Positions 1 to 8,441 of a stretch of DNA of 64,000 nt are shown here, piece after piece. The notes beneath the pieces are model-generated. The model searched no databases and was not told the DNA's origin. It was given only the letters and a program-made list of their open reading frames with translations. A program made the position numbers and the translations under genes. Location: positions 1-64,000 of the forward strand of contig JAFWKQ010000048.1 of NCBI GenBank assembly GCA_017545665.1. The letters run 5' to 3'. Source of the DNA: Atopobiaceae bacterium (GTDB lineage: Bacteria; Actinomycetota; Coriobacteriia; Coriobacteriales; Atopobiaceae). Every line of letters begins with the position of its first letter. Position 1 is the stretch's first letter.

Positions 1-105
1 GCCCTGCTCATGCTCAGGTGCGGCGACTGCCAGCCCCAGCTCCCGGGTCGCCCGGTGAAGGCGAGGAAGAAGGGCGTGAAGGGAGCGAAGAGCGTTGCTG
101 CCTAG
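1..105 (+). CDS. 3' end of an unidentified gene, cut by the window edge
   Basis: Frame 1 is open from the window edge to a TAG at 103-105. The 34 visible residues begin ALLMLRCGDCQ and end in a basic tail (ARKKGVKGAKSVAA). Because phage structural genes resume at 5.86 kb in the same direction, this could be the C-terminus of a portal or minor head protein lying upstream of the scaffold gene. That is only an inference from position. The family cannot be named from so short a piece. Confidence 0.4.
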   Translation, partial: ALLMLRCGDCQPQLPGRPVKARKKGVKGAKSVAA

Positions 106-145
106 GCTAGCCCCTTGTCACACAAACTACCGAAGCCTCTCATTT

Positions 146-188
146 TTTAGGTCAACATCTTGACAGAATCTAGGTATAGACCTAGACT
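146..188 (+). promoter_or_regulatory. Promoter with two palindromes, upstream of the restriction cassette
   Basis: TTGACA at 160-165 and TAGACT at 183-188 are separated by 17 bp, a good sigma-70-type promoter. Two inverted repeats overlap it. GTCAA-catc-TTGAC (151-164) covers the -35 box. TCTAGGT-atag-ACCTAGA (169-186) fills the spacer and enters the -10 box. Palindromes placed like this are typical of operators for small dimeric repressors. The ribbon-helix-helix-like protein encoded at 227 is a natural candidate ligand (inference). Confidence 0.65.
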
Positions 189-226
189 GTAATCATGATG
201 CTGCATTTGTGTCTATTGGAGGTGCC

Positions 227-535
227 ATGCCGTCTGAGGCTCAGAAGAGGGCTGATCGCAAGTACAAGCACGAGAAGACTCGGCAATTCTGCTTGCGCTT
301 CTATCCCTCCGAATCAGAGATATGGACGTTCCTCTCCGAGCAGGAGAACAAGCAGGGCTTTCTGAAGGGCCTGATTAGCAGGGAGATGGAGGCCGCGCCA
401 GGCGGTCAAGCCACAACGGCGTTTCGTTCGGCAGAAACGCGCAGGTCAGAGCGTGGTGCAGGACACCGGGGGGCGTCTGCTGTCGGTTCCTCGTACAATG
501 GTGGGTTGGACTCGGTTGGAAGGGCGGATTCGTAA
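227..535 (+). CDS. Small ribbon-helix-helix-like protein, possible cassette regulator
   Basis: A 102-residue basic protein. The start at ATG 227 is chosen because GGAGG lies just upstream (218-222). Residues 1-52 are charged and resemble small phage or mobile-element RHH/Arc-type proteins: a KxxFCLRFYPSE strand followed by two helices ending GLISREM. The second half is Gly/Ser/Arg-rich and looks disordered. The stop overlaps the start of the next gene (TAATG), so the two are probably translationally coupled. Given its position behind a palindromic promoter, it may be the controller protein of the restriction system. It has no similarity I can see to classical HTH C-proteins, so function is inferred from context only. 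Confidence 0.5.
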   Translation: MPSEAQKRADRKYKHEKTRQFCLRFYPSESEIWTFLSEQENKQGFLKGLISREMEAAPGGQATTAFRSAETRRSERGAGHRGASAVGSSYNGGLDSVGRADS

Positions 536-2511
536 TGATGCAAGTAGACAAGGCTTCGGTCATCCAGCCGGAAACCATACTGGACTTCATCGATGGAACC
601 ACGCAGCGCAAGGACACTCCAGAAGAGCGCGTGCGGCAGGAAATCCTCAAGTCGCTCGTGAGAGAGTACGGCTACAAGAAGGATCAGATTGAGGTCGAGT
701 ACTCCATCAAGTTCGGCAGCAATCGCAAGGCGGTGGATGTTGCCATCTGGAAGCCCGGACAGCCGCACACGCAAGAGGGCATCTACATCATCGTGGAGTG
801 CAAAGACCCCAAGACCAAGAGCCGCGGCAAGAAAGACGGCGTCGACCAGATGCACTCCTACGCTTCCGCCTGCATGAACTCGACGTATGGCATGTGGACC
901 AACGGAGACGAGCTTCTCACCTTCCGCTACGTCGTAGACAAGGATGGCAAGCGTATTCCCGATCCAGTTCCCGACATCCCGCACGCAGGAGGCGAAGTGC
1001 CGGACGATGCGCCGAAGTTCGACCAGCTTCGCCCCGCCGCAAGTGATTCGCTTCTCTACTCGTTCCGTCGTTGCCACAACTACATCGCGGGTAACCAGGG
1101 CATCCAGAAGGCCGAAGCGTTTCTCGAGCTTCTCAAGATTATCTTCTGCAAGATTCAGGATGAGCGCGACTCTTCTACACCCACCTTCTACATCACGCCG
1201 ACCGAACGGCAAGGGGCCGCTGGTAAGAAGAAGTGCCGCAAGCGCATCGAGAAGTTGTTCGAAAGCGTGAAGCAGTCCTACGAGACTATCTTCAAGGGCG
1301 ATGAACAAATCGGCCTGACCGACGACGTGCTCGCCTACATCGTCTCGCAGCTCCAGATGTATTCGCTGCTTGAGAGCGACGTTGATGTGAAGGGCCACGC
1401 CTATGAGACCATCGTGGGTTCGAACCTTCGTGGCGACAAGGGCCAGTTCTTCACGCCGCGCAACATGTGCCGCATGATGGTGCGCATGGTCGACCCCGGG
1501 GAGGATGACGTTATCCTCGACCCGGCAATGGGAACGTGCGGGTTTTTGGTTACCGGGATGAACTACGTGCTCGATAAGATTCGCGATTCCGTCGAGGCAA
1601 GCGGACGCAATAAGACCGTGAAACAAGAGGCGCTTGCAAGGAGAAAGCATGACTTCCTTGCGCGTCATATCGTAGGCGTCGACTTCGATCCCATCCTGGT
1701 ACGAGCATCCAAGATGAACATGGTTATGAACAACGACGGCACTGGTCAGCTCTTCCACGCCAATTCGCTTGAACCGTTCTCATCCTTCTCCCCCGAACTG
1801 CAGAAGGCGCTGCGCCTAGATGCCCAGGACGTGAAAGAGAACACGGCTCTACAGGAGGGGCATGGCGTAACGGCAATCATGACCAACCCTCCATTCGGTT
1901 CCAAGATACCCATCGAAGACCCTGCGATTCTCGAAACCTTCGACCTCGGACACTCGTGGAACTATGTCGAGGACGACTTCGAGTGGAAAATGGACGCTAG
2001 GCTCGTTGCCCGCCCGCCCGAAATCCTCTTCATCGAACGGTGCATCCGCCTTCTGGAACCCGGCGTTGGCGTTGCCGCCCTCGTCATCCCGAACGGCATC
2101 TTGGGTAATCCTGGTCTGGGTTACGTGAGGCAGTGGATACTTCGCCACGCAAAGATTCTCGGCTCGATTGATATGCACCCCGACGCCTTCCAGCCCAACG
2201 TCGGTGTCCAAACGTCCGTACTGGTGCTACGCCGCTGGGATCACGACGAGGAAGCCTATTGTAAGGATGGCACGTTCCAGGATTACAAGATATTCATGGC
2301 AATCTGCGACCACGTTGGTCACGACAAGCGAGGACAGACTACCTACGTTCGTGATGACGAGGGATACCCCATCGTACGTGAGCAAACGACGGCCGTTACC
2401 GGAATCGTTGCTTCCGACGATGAGAGCGAGCACGCATCGAAGGAGCGCGTGGTGGACGATGAGACAATGGCGATTGCCGATGCCTTCCTCGAGTGGAGGC
2501 GAGACCAGTGA
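535..2511 (+). CDS. BcgI-like fused nuclease / N6-adenine DNA methyltransferase
   Basis: A 658-residue protein. Residues about 30-135 form an HsdR-N-like PD-(D/E)XK nuclease domain, with D68 in AVDVAIW and E88/K90 in IVECK. Residues about 250-520 are a type I-style N6 methylase: GQFFTPRN (303-310), SAM-binding DPAMGTCGF (329-337) and catalytic NPPF (451-454). Restriction and modification in one chain with a separate specificity subunit is the arrangement of BcgI-type (type IIB/IIG) systems rather than classical HsdRMS, because no translocase helicase is encoded. The expected role is methylation of host sites and cleavage of unmodified DNA when complexed with the next gene's product. The gene overlaps both neighbours. 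All key residues look intact. Confidence 0.85.
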   Translation: MMQVDKASVIQPETILDFIDGTTQRKDTPEERVRQEILKSLVREYGYKKDQIEVEYSIKFGSNRKAVDVAIWKPGQPHTQEGIYIIVECKDPKTKSRGKKDGVDQMHSYASACMNSTYGMWTNGDELLTFRYVVDKDGKRIPDPVPDIPHAGGEVPDDAPKFDQLRPAASDSLLYSFRRCHNYIAGNQGIQKAEAFLELLKIIFCKIQDERDSSTPTFYITPTERQGAAGKKKCRKRIEKLFESVKQSYETIFKGDEQIGLTDDVLAYIVSQLQMYSLLESDVDVKGHAYETIVGSNLRGDKGQFFTPRNMCRMMVRMVDPGEDDVILDPAMGTCGFLVTGMNYVLDKIRDSVEASGRNKTVKQEALARRKHDFLARHIVGVDFDPILVRASKMNMVMNNDGTGQLFHANSLEPFSSFSPELQKALRLDAQDVKENTALQEGHGVTAIMTNPPFGSKIPIEDPAILETFDLGHSWNYVEDDFEWKMDARLVARPPEILFIERCIRLLEPGVGVAALVIPNGILGNPGLGYVRQWILRHAKILGSIDMHPDAFQPNVGVQTSVLVLRRWDHDEEAYCKDGTFQDYKIFMAICDHVGHDKRGQTTYVRDDEGYPIVREQTTAVTGIVASDDESEHASKERVVDDETMAIADAFLEWRRDQ

Positions 2512-3914
2512 CGGCCAAGCCCCTGACAAAGTCTGTCCGTCTATCCACCATTCTCGGCGGCGACACGCGACTTGAGGCGTCGACCTACCTGCGAGATGGA
2601 TACGGTTTCGTGCGACTTGCCAATCAGTGCACAAATCATGTGAGACTCGGTGATTTGGCGGATATATGGCAACCAAGTAGGTTGGCCGGATATACCGTGC
2701 CTGATGGCAAGGGTCTACCTTTCTTAACCGCCGGTCAGGCATTTGAGGACTTTCCACGAGTCCGGAAATGGCTGGCTGCGCCGTTCGTTCCTCAAGTAGA
2801 AAGCCGATATGTCAAGCAAGACTGGCTACTGCTTACCTGCTCCGGCGTCGTGGGCAACATCACCGCTGTGTACCCACACCATTTGAGCAAGGTCATCACT
2901 CACGATCTCTTGCGAATAGTGCCAAAGGGAGCGAACGAATACGGCTGGCTTTACGCCTATATGAGGACCGACTTCTTCAAGCAAATCGCGCAGGCCGCAC
3001 AGTACGGCCACATGATTAAGCACATCGAGGTCGAGCACGCCATCGAGTTTCCTGTGATTATGCCAGAGGACGCCATTCGCAATGAGATTAGTGACAAGGC
3101 GGCCAGAGCAATTCACATGCGCTCGCAAGCTTGGGGATTGCGCGATGAGGCATTTAATCTTTTGGAGAAGGCCATGGGTGCAGACATGAGCGCCCATCAG
3201 CCTGTTGCTGGAAACCAGACCATCGTTAATCTGTCGAAGGTGCTACCCAACAGATCGCGCCTCGATGCCGATAGCTATGCAGGACAGATAAGCTTTGTTG
3301 ACGATTTGATTGAGTCTGCAGGCTGGGGCTATATGGAGGACTTGACGGCTGGTGTGGAGGAGCTGCCAAGGTTCAAGAGGTTTTACGGCGACTCAGACGT
3401 TCCTTTCGTCGGTACTTCCGAGGTGTTTGACGTTAACGCCCGGCCAACCAAATACGTCTACGCAAAACTCGTAAAGAACTGGGAGCGATATATCCTTCAC
3501 GCCGGCACAATGGTTATGGCCTGTTCTGGACAGAAATACGGCCTTCTTGGGCGAACTCAACTGCTCACTACTAACCACGAGGGCATGTTTGGAAGCAACC
3601 ATTTGCTACGAATCTACCCTGACGCCGAAAAGCTCTTGCCGGGTTACCTACTCGCCTTTCTGAATGACCCTGTTGTCGGAAGGCCAGCTGTCGTCCGTTG
3701 CGCATACGGAACCTCGGTGCCTCAGTTCAGTCCGATGGACATCAAGAAGATCAGAATCCCACGACTCGGCGCTGCCAACGAGAAAGCCATTGCCGACCTG
3801 ATGGACGAGTCAATAGGGATGTCAGCAGCGGCAGACCGCCTTGAGAACGAAGCGACGAAACTTGCGCAGGAACAAATAGATACGGCCATTGCCGAAGTAT
3901 CCGACGGCAAGTAG
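2508..3914 (+). CDS. Restriction-modification specificity subunit (HsdS-like)
   Basis: A 468-residue protein with the layout of an S subunit: two target-recognition halves (about 25-215 and 245-450), each ending in a helical segment. The repeated theme of a start-of-TRD 'LGDLADIW..' block and later 'PFVGTSEVF', 'CSGVVGN' and 'ACSGQKYG' blocks is typical of HsdS TRDs. I chose GTG 2508, which overlaps the methylase stop (GTGA) and has GGAGG at 2495-2499, over the in-frame GTG at 2493. It should supply sequence recognition for the nuclease-methylase fusion. No frameshift or truncation is seen; the target sequence cannot be predicted. Confidence 0.82.
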   Translation: MTAKPLTKSVRLSTILGGDTRLEASTYLRDGYGFVRLANQCTNHVRLGDLADIWQPSRLAGYTVPDGKGLPFLTAGQAFEDFPRVRKWLAAPFVPQVESRYVKQDWLLLTCSGVVGNITAVYPHHLSKVITHDLLRIVPKGANEYGWLYAYMRTDFFKQIAQAAQYGHMIKHIEVEHAIEFPVIMPEDAIRNEISDKAARAIHMRSQAWGLRDEAFNLLEKAMGADMSAHQPVAGNQTIVNLSKVLPNRSRLDADSYAGQISFVDDLIESAGWGYMEDLTAGVEELPRFKRFYGDSDVPFVGTSEVFDVNARPTKYVYAKLVKNWERYILHAGTMVMACSGQKYGLLGRTQLLTTNHEGMFGSNHLLRIYPDAEKLLPGYLLAFLNDPVVGRPAVVRCAYGTSVPQFSPMDIKKIRIPRLGAANEKAIADLMDESIGMSAAADRLENEATKLAQEQIDTAIAEVSDGK

Positions 3915-3944
3915 GCTTTCGTAGAGCGACGAAGGAGAAAGACC

Positions 3945-5714
3945 GTGGCAAGCTCAATCTACACCCCGATACCCTTGGCGATTGGCAACATCTTGAAGGA
4001 CGTACTCACCGGCAAGATAGGCCTGCCCGACCTCCAGCGCCCATTCGTATGGAAAAACGACAAGGTTCGTGACCTGCTCGACTCCATGCTCAAGGGATAC
4101 CCCATTGGCTACATCATGCTGTGGGAAGCGCCGGGCGACACCGACGACAAGGCGACGTTCATCGGCACCGGAGAGAAGGCGTACAAAGCGCCGAAGGAGC
4201 TCGTCATCGACGGCCAGCAGCGCCTGACTGCGCTTCTCAGCGTGTTCTACGGCGAGCCCGTCAAGGACAAGAGCTACAAGGAGCGCGTCATTCGTATCTC
4301 CTACGACCCGATTGAGCGCGTGTTCAAGAACGCCGACGCCGCCACCGACCGCGACCCTCGCTACGTTTCGTCGGTAACCGAGGTGTTCCAAGCTGACCGG
4401 GACAAGACCTACTACGACTATCTGGACGCCTTCTACGAGCGAATCAACCAGTCGAATGCCAAGAAAGGCGAAGAGCCTATCAGCAACGAGGACAAATATG
4501 CCATCCGTCGCGGCTTCGACGACCTGCTGGCACTTGAGAACTACATCACGCCGACGCTCTCTATCACGAGCCAGGCGGATGAGGAGATGGTGGCGGACAT
4601 CTTCGTGCGCGTAAACTCGAAGGGACAGGCGCTTGGACAAGACGACTTCATCATGACGCTGCTCTCGGTGTACGAACCGGAGATGCGCGAGCGAATCGAG
4701 GAGTTCTGTGCTAAGAGCCACGTACCCTCACACGGCACGTCATACAACCCGCTCATCAAAGTGTCTCCTACGCATATCATTCGTGCGACCGTCGGGCTTG
4801 GCTTCAAGCGCGGGAGGTTGCGCTACGCCTACCAGATCATGCGCGGACGCGATCTCAAGACGAAAGAAACCAGCGCAAAGACACGTGCCGAGAACTTCGA
4901 GAAGTTCGGCGATGCGCTCGACAAGGTGCTTGATCTGAACAACTGGCATGCCTACATCAACATTCTCGCCCAGGCGGGCTACATCAGCGCGAGTCAGGTG
5001 ACCTCGGCAAACGCTCTGTTCTTCTGCTACGCCTTCTACCTCATCGGCAAGTACGAGTTCGGCATGGAGACGCTGCCGCTGCAGAAACTCACGCGTCGCT
5101 GGTTCTACGCTTCCGCGCTGACTGCTTTCTACGTCGGGTCGTTCGAGTCTGACTTCGAGCGGCAGCTCAACGACGTGTCAGCACTGAGCACAGCGGACGA
5201 ATACGTTGCGTACTTCGAGCGTGAGATCGGCGCGATGCTCACTGACGACTACTTCCGCGTGACGCTTCCGCTCAACTACGACGCAAACGAGGCAACTGGC
5301 CCGTCGTGGCAGGGTTTCGTAGCGGCGCAAATCGTGCTTGGGGCCAAGGTTCTGTTCAGCACCGCACCACTCGCCCAGCTTCTTACCATGGGCTCTTCCG
5401 GCAAGAAGAACGCACTGGACAAGCATCACCTGTTCCCCGACCACTACCTCAAGGAGCAGGGCTACTTCTCCAATCGCAGCAGCAGGGCGAACTTCACGTA
5501 TCTCGACTACCAGAACAACATCTACATCCAGGACGATGCACCAGCCGATTACGTACCGCGCTACCGCGATGCACTTGGCGATGACGAATTCAAGCGTTGC
5601 TGTCGTGAGCATGCACTGCCCGAGGGCTTCGAGTGCATGGATTACGAGGACTTCCTTGCTCAGCGGCGGATTCTTATGGCGCAGCTCGTGAAAGATGGCT
5701 TCGAGAAGCTGTAA
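3945..5714 (+). CDS. DUF262/HNH GmrSD-like nuclease-family protein
   Basis: A 589-residue protein starting at GTG 3945, with AAGGAG just upstream. The N-terminal DUF262 domain (ParB/Srx-like) shows LQRPFVW (30-36) and the nucleotide-binding signature DGQQR (89-93). The C-terminal segment has an HNH/DUF1524-type motif, KHHLFP (493-498). This is the architecture of GmrSD-type type IV modification-dependent endonucleases and of BrxU/SspE-like effectors. In those families the DUF262 domain hydrolyses NTP and the HNH domain nicks DNA. It is the third gene of the restriction cassette (30-bp gap), so it may add a second defence layer, for instance against phages with modified DNA. Its exact target is unknown. 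Confidence 0.8.
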   Translation: MASSIYTPIPLAIGNILKDVLTGKIGLPDLQRPFVWKNDKVRDLLDSMLKGYPIGYIMLWEAPGDTDDKATFIGTGEKAYKAPKELVIDGQQRLTALLSVFYGEPVKDKSYKERVIRISYDPIERVFKNADAATDRDPRYVSSVTEVFQADRDKTYYDYLDAFYERINQSNAKKGEEPISNEDKYAIRRGFDDLLALENYITPTLSITSQADEEMVADIFVRVNSKGQALGQDDFIMTLLSVYEPEMRERIEEFCAKSHVPSHGTSYNPLIKVSPTHIIRATVGLGFKRGRLRYAYQIMRGRDLKTKETSAKTRAENFEKFGDALDKVLDLNNWHAYINILAQAGYISASQVTSANALFFCYAFYLIGKYEFGMETLPLQKLTRRWFYASALTAFYVGSFESDFERQLNDVSALSTADEYVAYFEREIGAMLTDDYFRVTLPLNYDANEATGPSWQGFVAAQIVLGAKVLFSTAPLAQLLTMGSSGKKNALDKHHLFPDHYLKEQGYFSNRSSRANFTYLDYQNNIYIQDDAPADYVPRYRDALGDDEFKRCCREHALPEGFECMDYEDFLAQRRILMAQLVKDGFEKL

Positions 5715-5790
5715 GCTCCGATGCAAATAGGTGCCGTTTCCGGTTTGAACCCGGCTTGCTAGACCATCGCCCTGAACGACAGTTTGTGAC

Positions 5791-5823
5791 GGCCCTCTAA
5801 CCTGTTCGCAGTGTTAGAGGGCC
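5791..5823 (+). terminator. Rho-independent terminator closing the restriction cassette
   Basis: GGCCCTCTAAC (5791-5801) pairs with GTTAGAGGGCC (5813-5823), an 11-bp perfect stem with an 11-nt loop, followed by a T-rich stretch (GATTTGCTTTT). It ends the cassette just before the phage scaffold gene. Together with the promoter at 160-188 it makes the inserted unit transcriptionally self-contained. Confidence 0.75.
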
Positions 5824-5862
5824 GATTTGCTTTTGTCGGCCATGACCGAAAGGCAGGCCGAC

Positions 5863-6357
5863 ATGGCAGGTGATAACCATGGCGACAAAACGCAGGAAGA
5901 GCCGCAAGCCGCGCAAGAGCACGGGCACGAGCAGACGGCGCAAGAACAGCTGCAGGTGAGCAGCAAGGATTGGGAGAAGGCCGTCGCCGAACGCGACGAG
6001 AAGATCGCGGCTCTCGAGACACAGGTTGCCGAGGCCGCCAAGAACGCCGAGACGGCAGAGCAGCTGCGCAACCAGATCGCCGAGCTCAAGGCCCAGGGCG
6101 AGTCCGACCGGATCGACTTCAAGCTTCAGCTCGCGGGCGTGCGCAACGTGAAGGCCGCGCGTGCCATCCTCGATGACCACGGCGGTGACGTCGACGCGCT
6201 CAAGGAGGCCGAGCCGTGGCTGTTTGCTGACACTACCGCCAAGCAGCAGGGCGGTAGAACCGGGCTTCCTAACGCCGGCACGAGCACGGACGCCGGCAAG
6301 ACCATGAGGCGCTGGCGTAGGCTCGCCGGCCTTGACGATTCCAACGACAAAGCATAG
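5863..6357 (+). CDS. Phage scaffolding protein (GP20-like)
   Basis: A 164-residue acidic protein, mostly one long coiled coil (about 35-95: repeated KDWEKAV, DEKIAALETQVAEA). The following segment, FKLQLAGVRNVKAARAIL, is characteristic of the phage minor structural protein GP20/scaffold family. Start ATG 5863 is preferred over an in-frame ATG at 5842 because AAGGCAGG lies upstream of it. It sits immediately before the major capsid gene, as scaffolds do. It should nucleate procapsid assembly and then be lost or cleaved. Confidence 0.82.
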   Translation: MAGDNHGDKTQEEPQAAQEHGHEQTAQEQLQVSSKDWEKAVAERDEKIAALETQVAEAAKNAETAEQLRNQIAELKAQGESDRIDFKLQLAGVRNVKAARAILDDHGGDVDALKEAEPWLFADTTAKQQGGRTGLPNAGTSTDAGKTMRRWRRLAGLDDSNDKA

Positions 6358-6369
6358 GAGGACTGAGGC

Positions 6370-7383
6370 ATGGCCAACAGCATCGAGTTCGCGAAGAACT
6401 ACACGGGTATCCTCGACGAGGTCTACCAGAGGGCGGCGGTGTCTCGCTGCCTGAACAGCGGCAATCGCATGGTCCGCGCGGGCCGCAACGCCAAGGAGAT
6501 CCTCATCCCCAAGATCTCCGTCACGGGGCTCGGGGACTACACCCGAAACGTCGGCTACAAGACGGGCTCCATCACCTACGAGTACGAGACGCACAGCTTC
6601 GGCTACGACCGGGCCATCCGTCTGTTCGCGGACGTGATGGACGTGGAAGAAAGTGGCGTACTCGACTGCTTCGTCGAGGCGGGCGCGGAGCTTCAGCGCA
6701 CGCAGGTCGCGCCGGAGGGCGACGCGTACACCTTCAGCCAGATCGCATCGACCGAGGGCGTGACCGTGAAGGGCGAGGATCTCTCCGAGGCGTCCGCCGT
6801 TGACGTGCTCGCGGCACTGCGCGCCGTGACCAACGACATGGACGAGAAGCAGGTCTCGACGGGCAGCCGCATCCTCTTCATCACGCCCACGCTGCGCGGC
6901 GTCCTGGACGACTTCTCGCTGGCGAACCCCACGCGCTCGAACCGCGTGCTCGAGCGTTTCAGCCGCATCGTGGAGGTGCCGCAGGTGCGCTTCTACACGG
7001 CAATCGACCTTCTCAGCGGGGACGACGACCAGTTCGGCTACCAGAAGGCGGCGGGCACCTACGTGGCCACCACGGACACCGAGGTCGACAGCACGAAGAC
7101 CTACTACACGAAGAGCGGCGACGAGTACACGGCGGTGGCGTCCCCCACGAAGAGCGGGCTCTCGAGCTACTACGAGCTCAAGGGTGCTGGTGCCGACATC
7201 AACTTCATGGTCGTGGAGAAGTCGGCCGTGATCAAGTACGACAAGCACGTGGCGTCGCGCGTGTTCAGCCCCGACGAGCTGGAGGCGCTGGACTCCTACA
7301 TGCTCAAGTACCGCAAGTACGGCATCGTGAGCGTGCTGGAGAACAAGCTCGACGGCGTTTACGTGAGCGCGAGCACGGAGTAG
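6370..7383 (+). CDS. Phage major capsid protein
   Basis: A 337-residue protein, 12 bp after the scaffold gene, with GGAGGACTGAGGC upstream of the ATG. The N-terminal block (SIEFAKNYTGILDEVYQ; RNAKEILIPKISVTGLGDY) and the mid-region (LFADVMDVEESG; SRILFITPT) match major capsid proteins of Gram-positive siphophages with an HK97-type fold. Residues about 225-275 contain a short inserted beta-rich segment with STKTYYTKSGDEYTAV. This motif is more familiar from tail-tube and other virion proteins, where it is thought to form a small surface domain. Confidence 0.82.
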   Translation: MANSIEFAKNYTGILDEVYQRAAVSRCLNSGNRMVRAGRNAKEILIPKISVTGLGDYTRNVGYKTGSITYEYETHSFGYDRAIRLFADVMDVEESGVLDCFVEAGAELQRTQVAPEGDAYTFSQIASTEGVTVKGEDLSEASAVDVLAALRAVTNDMDEKQVSTGSRILFITPTLRGVLDDFSLANPTRSNRVLERFSRIVEVPQVRFYTAIDLLSGDDDQFGYQKAAGTYVATTDTEVDSTKTYYTKSGDEYTAVASPTKSGLSSYYELKGAGADINFMVVEKSAVIKYDKHVASRVFSPDELEALDSYMLKYRKYGIVSVLENKLDGVYVSASTE

Positions 7384-7387
7384 TCCC

Positions 7388-7729
7388 GTGGCAGTAGCGG
7401 TGACATACCAGTTCTATAAGGACGTTTACGGGGGCGGTCTTTCTGAGGCCGCCTTCGGGCTTGCGCTGCCTGCGGCTTCTCGTCACGTGCGGTGGCTGGT
7501 GGGTGGCGCGGAACCTTCCGAGGACGAGCTTGAGAGCTATCAGCGGGCCGTGTGCGCGGCCGTGGACGCATTCGCGGAGTTCGGCGAGGGGCAGGTCGGC
7601 GGGTTCTCGCTCGGTGACTTCAAGGTGACCCACTACGAGGACGAGGGCACGACCGGCGAGGAGATCGCCACGGCCGATGCTCTCAAGGAGCTGGTGGGGA
7701 CCTCGCTGGCGTTCTGCGGGGTACGATGA
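7388..7729 (+). CDS. Phage head-tail connector protein (gp6-like)
   Basis: A 113-residue protein starting at GTG 7388, four bases after the capsid stop. It is short and largely helical: residues 15-65 carry the AxxxAxxHVRWL and YQRAVCAAVDAFAEF helices usual in HK97 gp6-like connectors. Its position directly after the capsid gene supports this. It should form the first ring below the portal. The 3' end overlaps the next gene. Confidence 0.68.
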   Translation: MAVAVTYQFYKDVYGGGLSEAAFGLALPAASRHVRWLVGGAEPSEDELESYQRAVCAAVDAFAEFGEGQVGGFSLGDFKVTHYEDEGTTGEEIATADALKELVGTSLAFCGVR

Positions 7730-8055
7730 TGCGGGGCTTGAGGCCGATACCGTTGCGGCTGCTGGCCGATGACGCCGTGGTGAGGGTGCCCGACGGTGCA
7801 GGCGGCTATGCGGAGGGCGTGGCCGTGTCGCACGTGCGGTTCGCGCGGACGCAGAGCGTCGTGGATGACGGACATCGGTCGGCTGATGCTGGCAGCGGCA
7901 AGGTCTACGTCGATGCCGTGAACAGCGGCGGTGCCTTCGAGGTGCCTGCGGGGTCGCGCATCGACATCGGCGGGCATTCCTACCTCGTGGCCAAGTGCAG
8001 GCGGTGCGAGGACTTCAACGGGCACGTGCACCACTGGGAGCTGGTAGTGAGATGA
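7726..8055 (+). CDS. Phage head-closure / minor capsid protein
   Basis: A 109-residue, beta-rich protein. It has the pattern of 'putative minor capsid protein' (Minor_capsid_1) head-closure proteins: an N-terminal PIPLRLLADDAVVRVP, a central VSHVRFARTQ strand, and a C-terminal hydrophobic IDIGGHSYLVAKCRRC followed by HHWELVVR. Its start overlaps the connector stop (ATGATG over TGA) and its stop overlaps the next start (ATGA). This indicates strong translational coupling in the morphogenesis operon. Confidence 0.7.
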   Translation: MMRGLRPIPLRLLADDAVVRVPDGAGGYAEGVAVSHVRFARTQSVVDDGHRSADAGSGKVYVDAVNSGGAFEVPAGSRIDIGGHSYLVAKCRRCEDFNGHVHHWELVVR

Positions 8056-8441
8056 GCTGCGCGGAATCGATAAGAAAACTGCTGGTAGACGTCCACTTCA
8101 CAAGCAGCTTCACAAAAGTTTGCCCGTCGGCGTTCGACTGCGAGGAGCCCATCGTGGTGACGGAGGGCGCGTTCGAGCGCGAATTCCGTTTGACCGAAGA
8201 GGAGCGCGGGTCGGTCGTGGTGACGGTGATGGTGGTGCGGGAGGTTGCGGCCGATGCTGAGTCCATTGCCGTCGCCGCCGAGCTGGCGGTGCGCAGGGCC
8301 GACTGGGAGCCGTATGCGGATGCGGGCGGATATCGGATCGTGGGCATCGACACCACGGCGCCCACCTTCAAGGAGCGCGATTCGAGCGGGCGGTACGTCT
8401 GGACGTTCGACGTGATGTGCACGGTGGTGAGGTCGCTGTGA
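8052..8441 (+). CDS. Probable phage tail terminator
   Basis: A 129-residue protein starting at ATG 8052, which overlaps the previous stop. The layout resembles small tail-terminator/tail-completion proteins: a helix with SIRKLLVDV, then strands, then a helix ending LAVRRADWEPY, then FKERDSSGRYVWTFDVMCTVV. The last segment (a 'phxxkDxxGryvw' strand pair) is the most telling part. Family assignment is by pattern and gene order. In a normal siphophage the tail-tube, chaperone and tape-measure genes would follow, but here they do not. Confidence 0.55.
   Translation: MSCAESIRKLLVDVHFTSSFTKVCPSAFDCEEPIVVTEGAFEREFRLTEEERGSVVVTVMVVREVAADAESIAVAAELAVRRADWEPYADAGGYRIVGIDTTAPTFKERDSSGRYVWTFDVMCTVVRSL

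Noticed and set aside
406-1758. Long minus-strand ORF of 450 codons opposite the methylase gene
   Set aside because: It is antisense to a gene with clear nuclease and methylase motifs. The product is His/Val/Leu-rich in the way typical of GC-rich antisense frames.
2493-2507. GTG 2493 as start of the specificity subunit
   Set aside because: GGAGG at 2495-2499 would lie inside the gene; GTG 2508 has the right spacing and overlaps the methylase stop.
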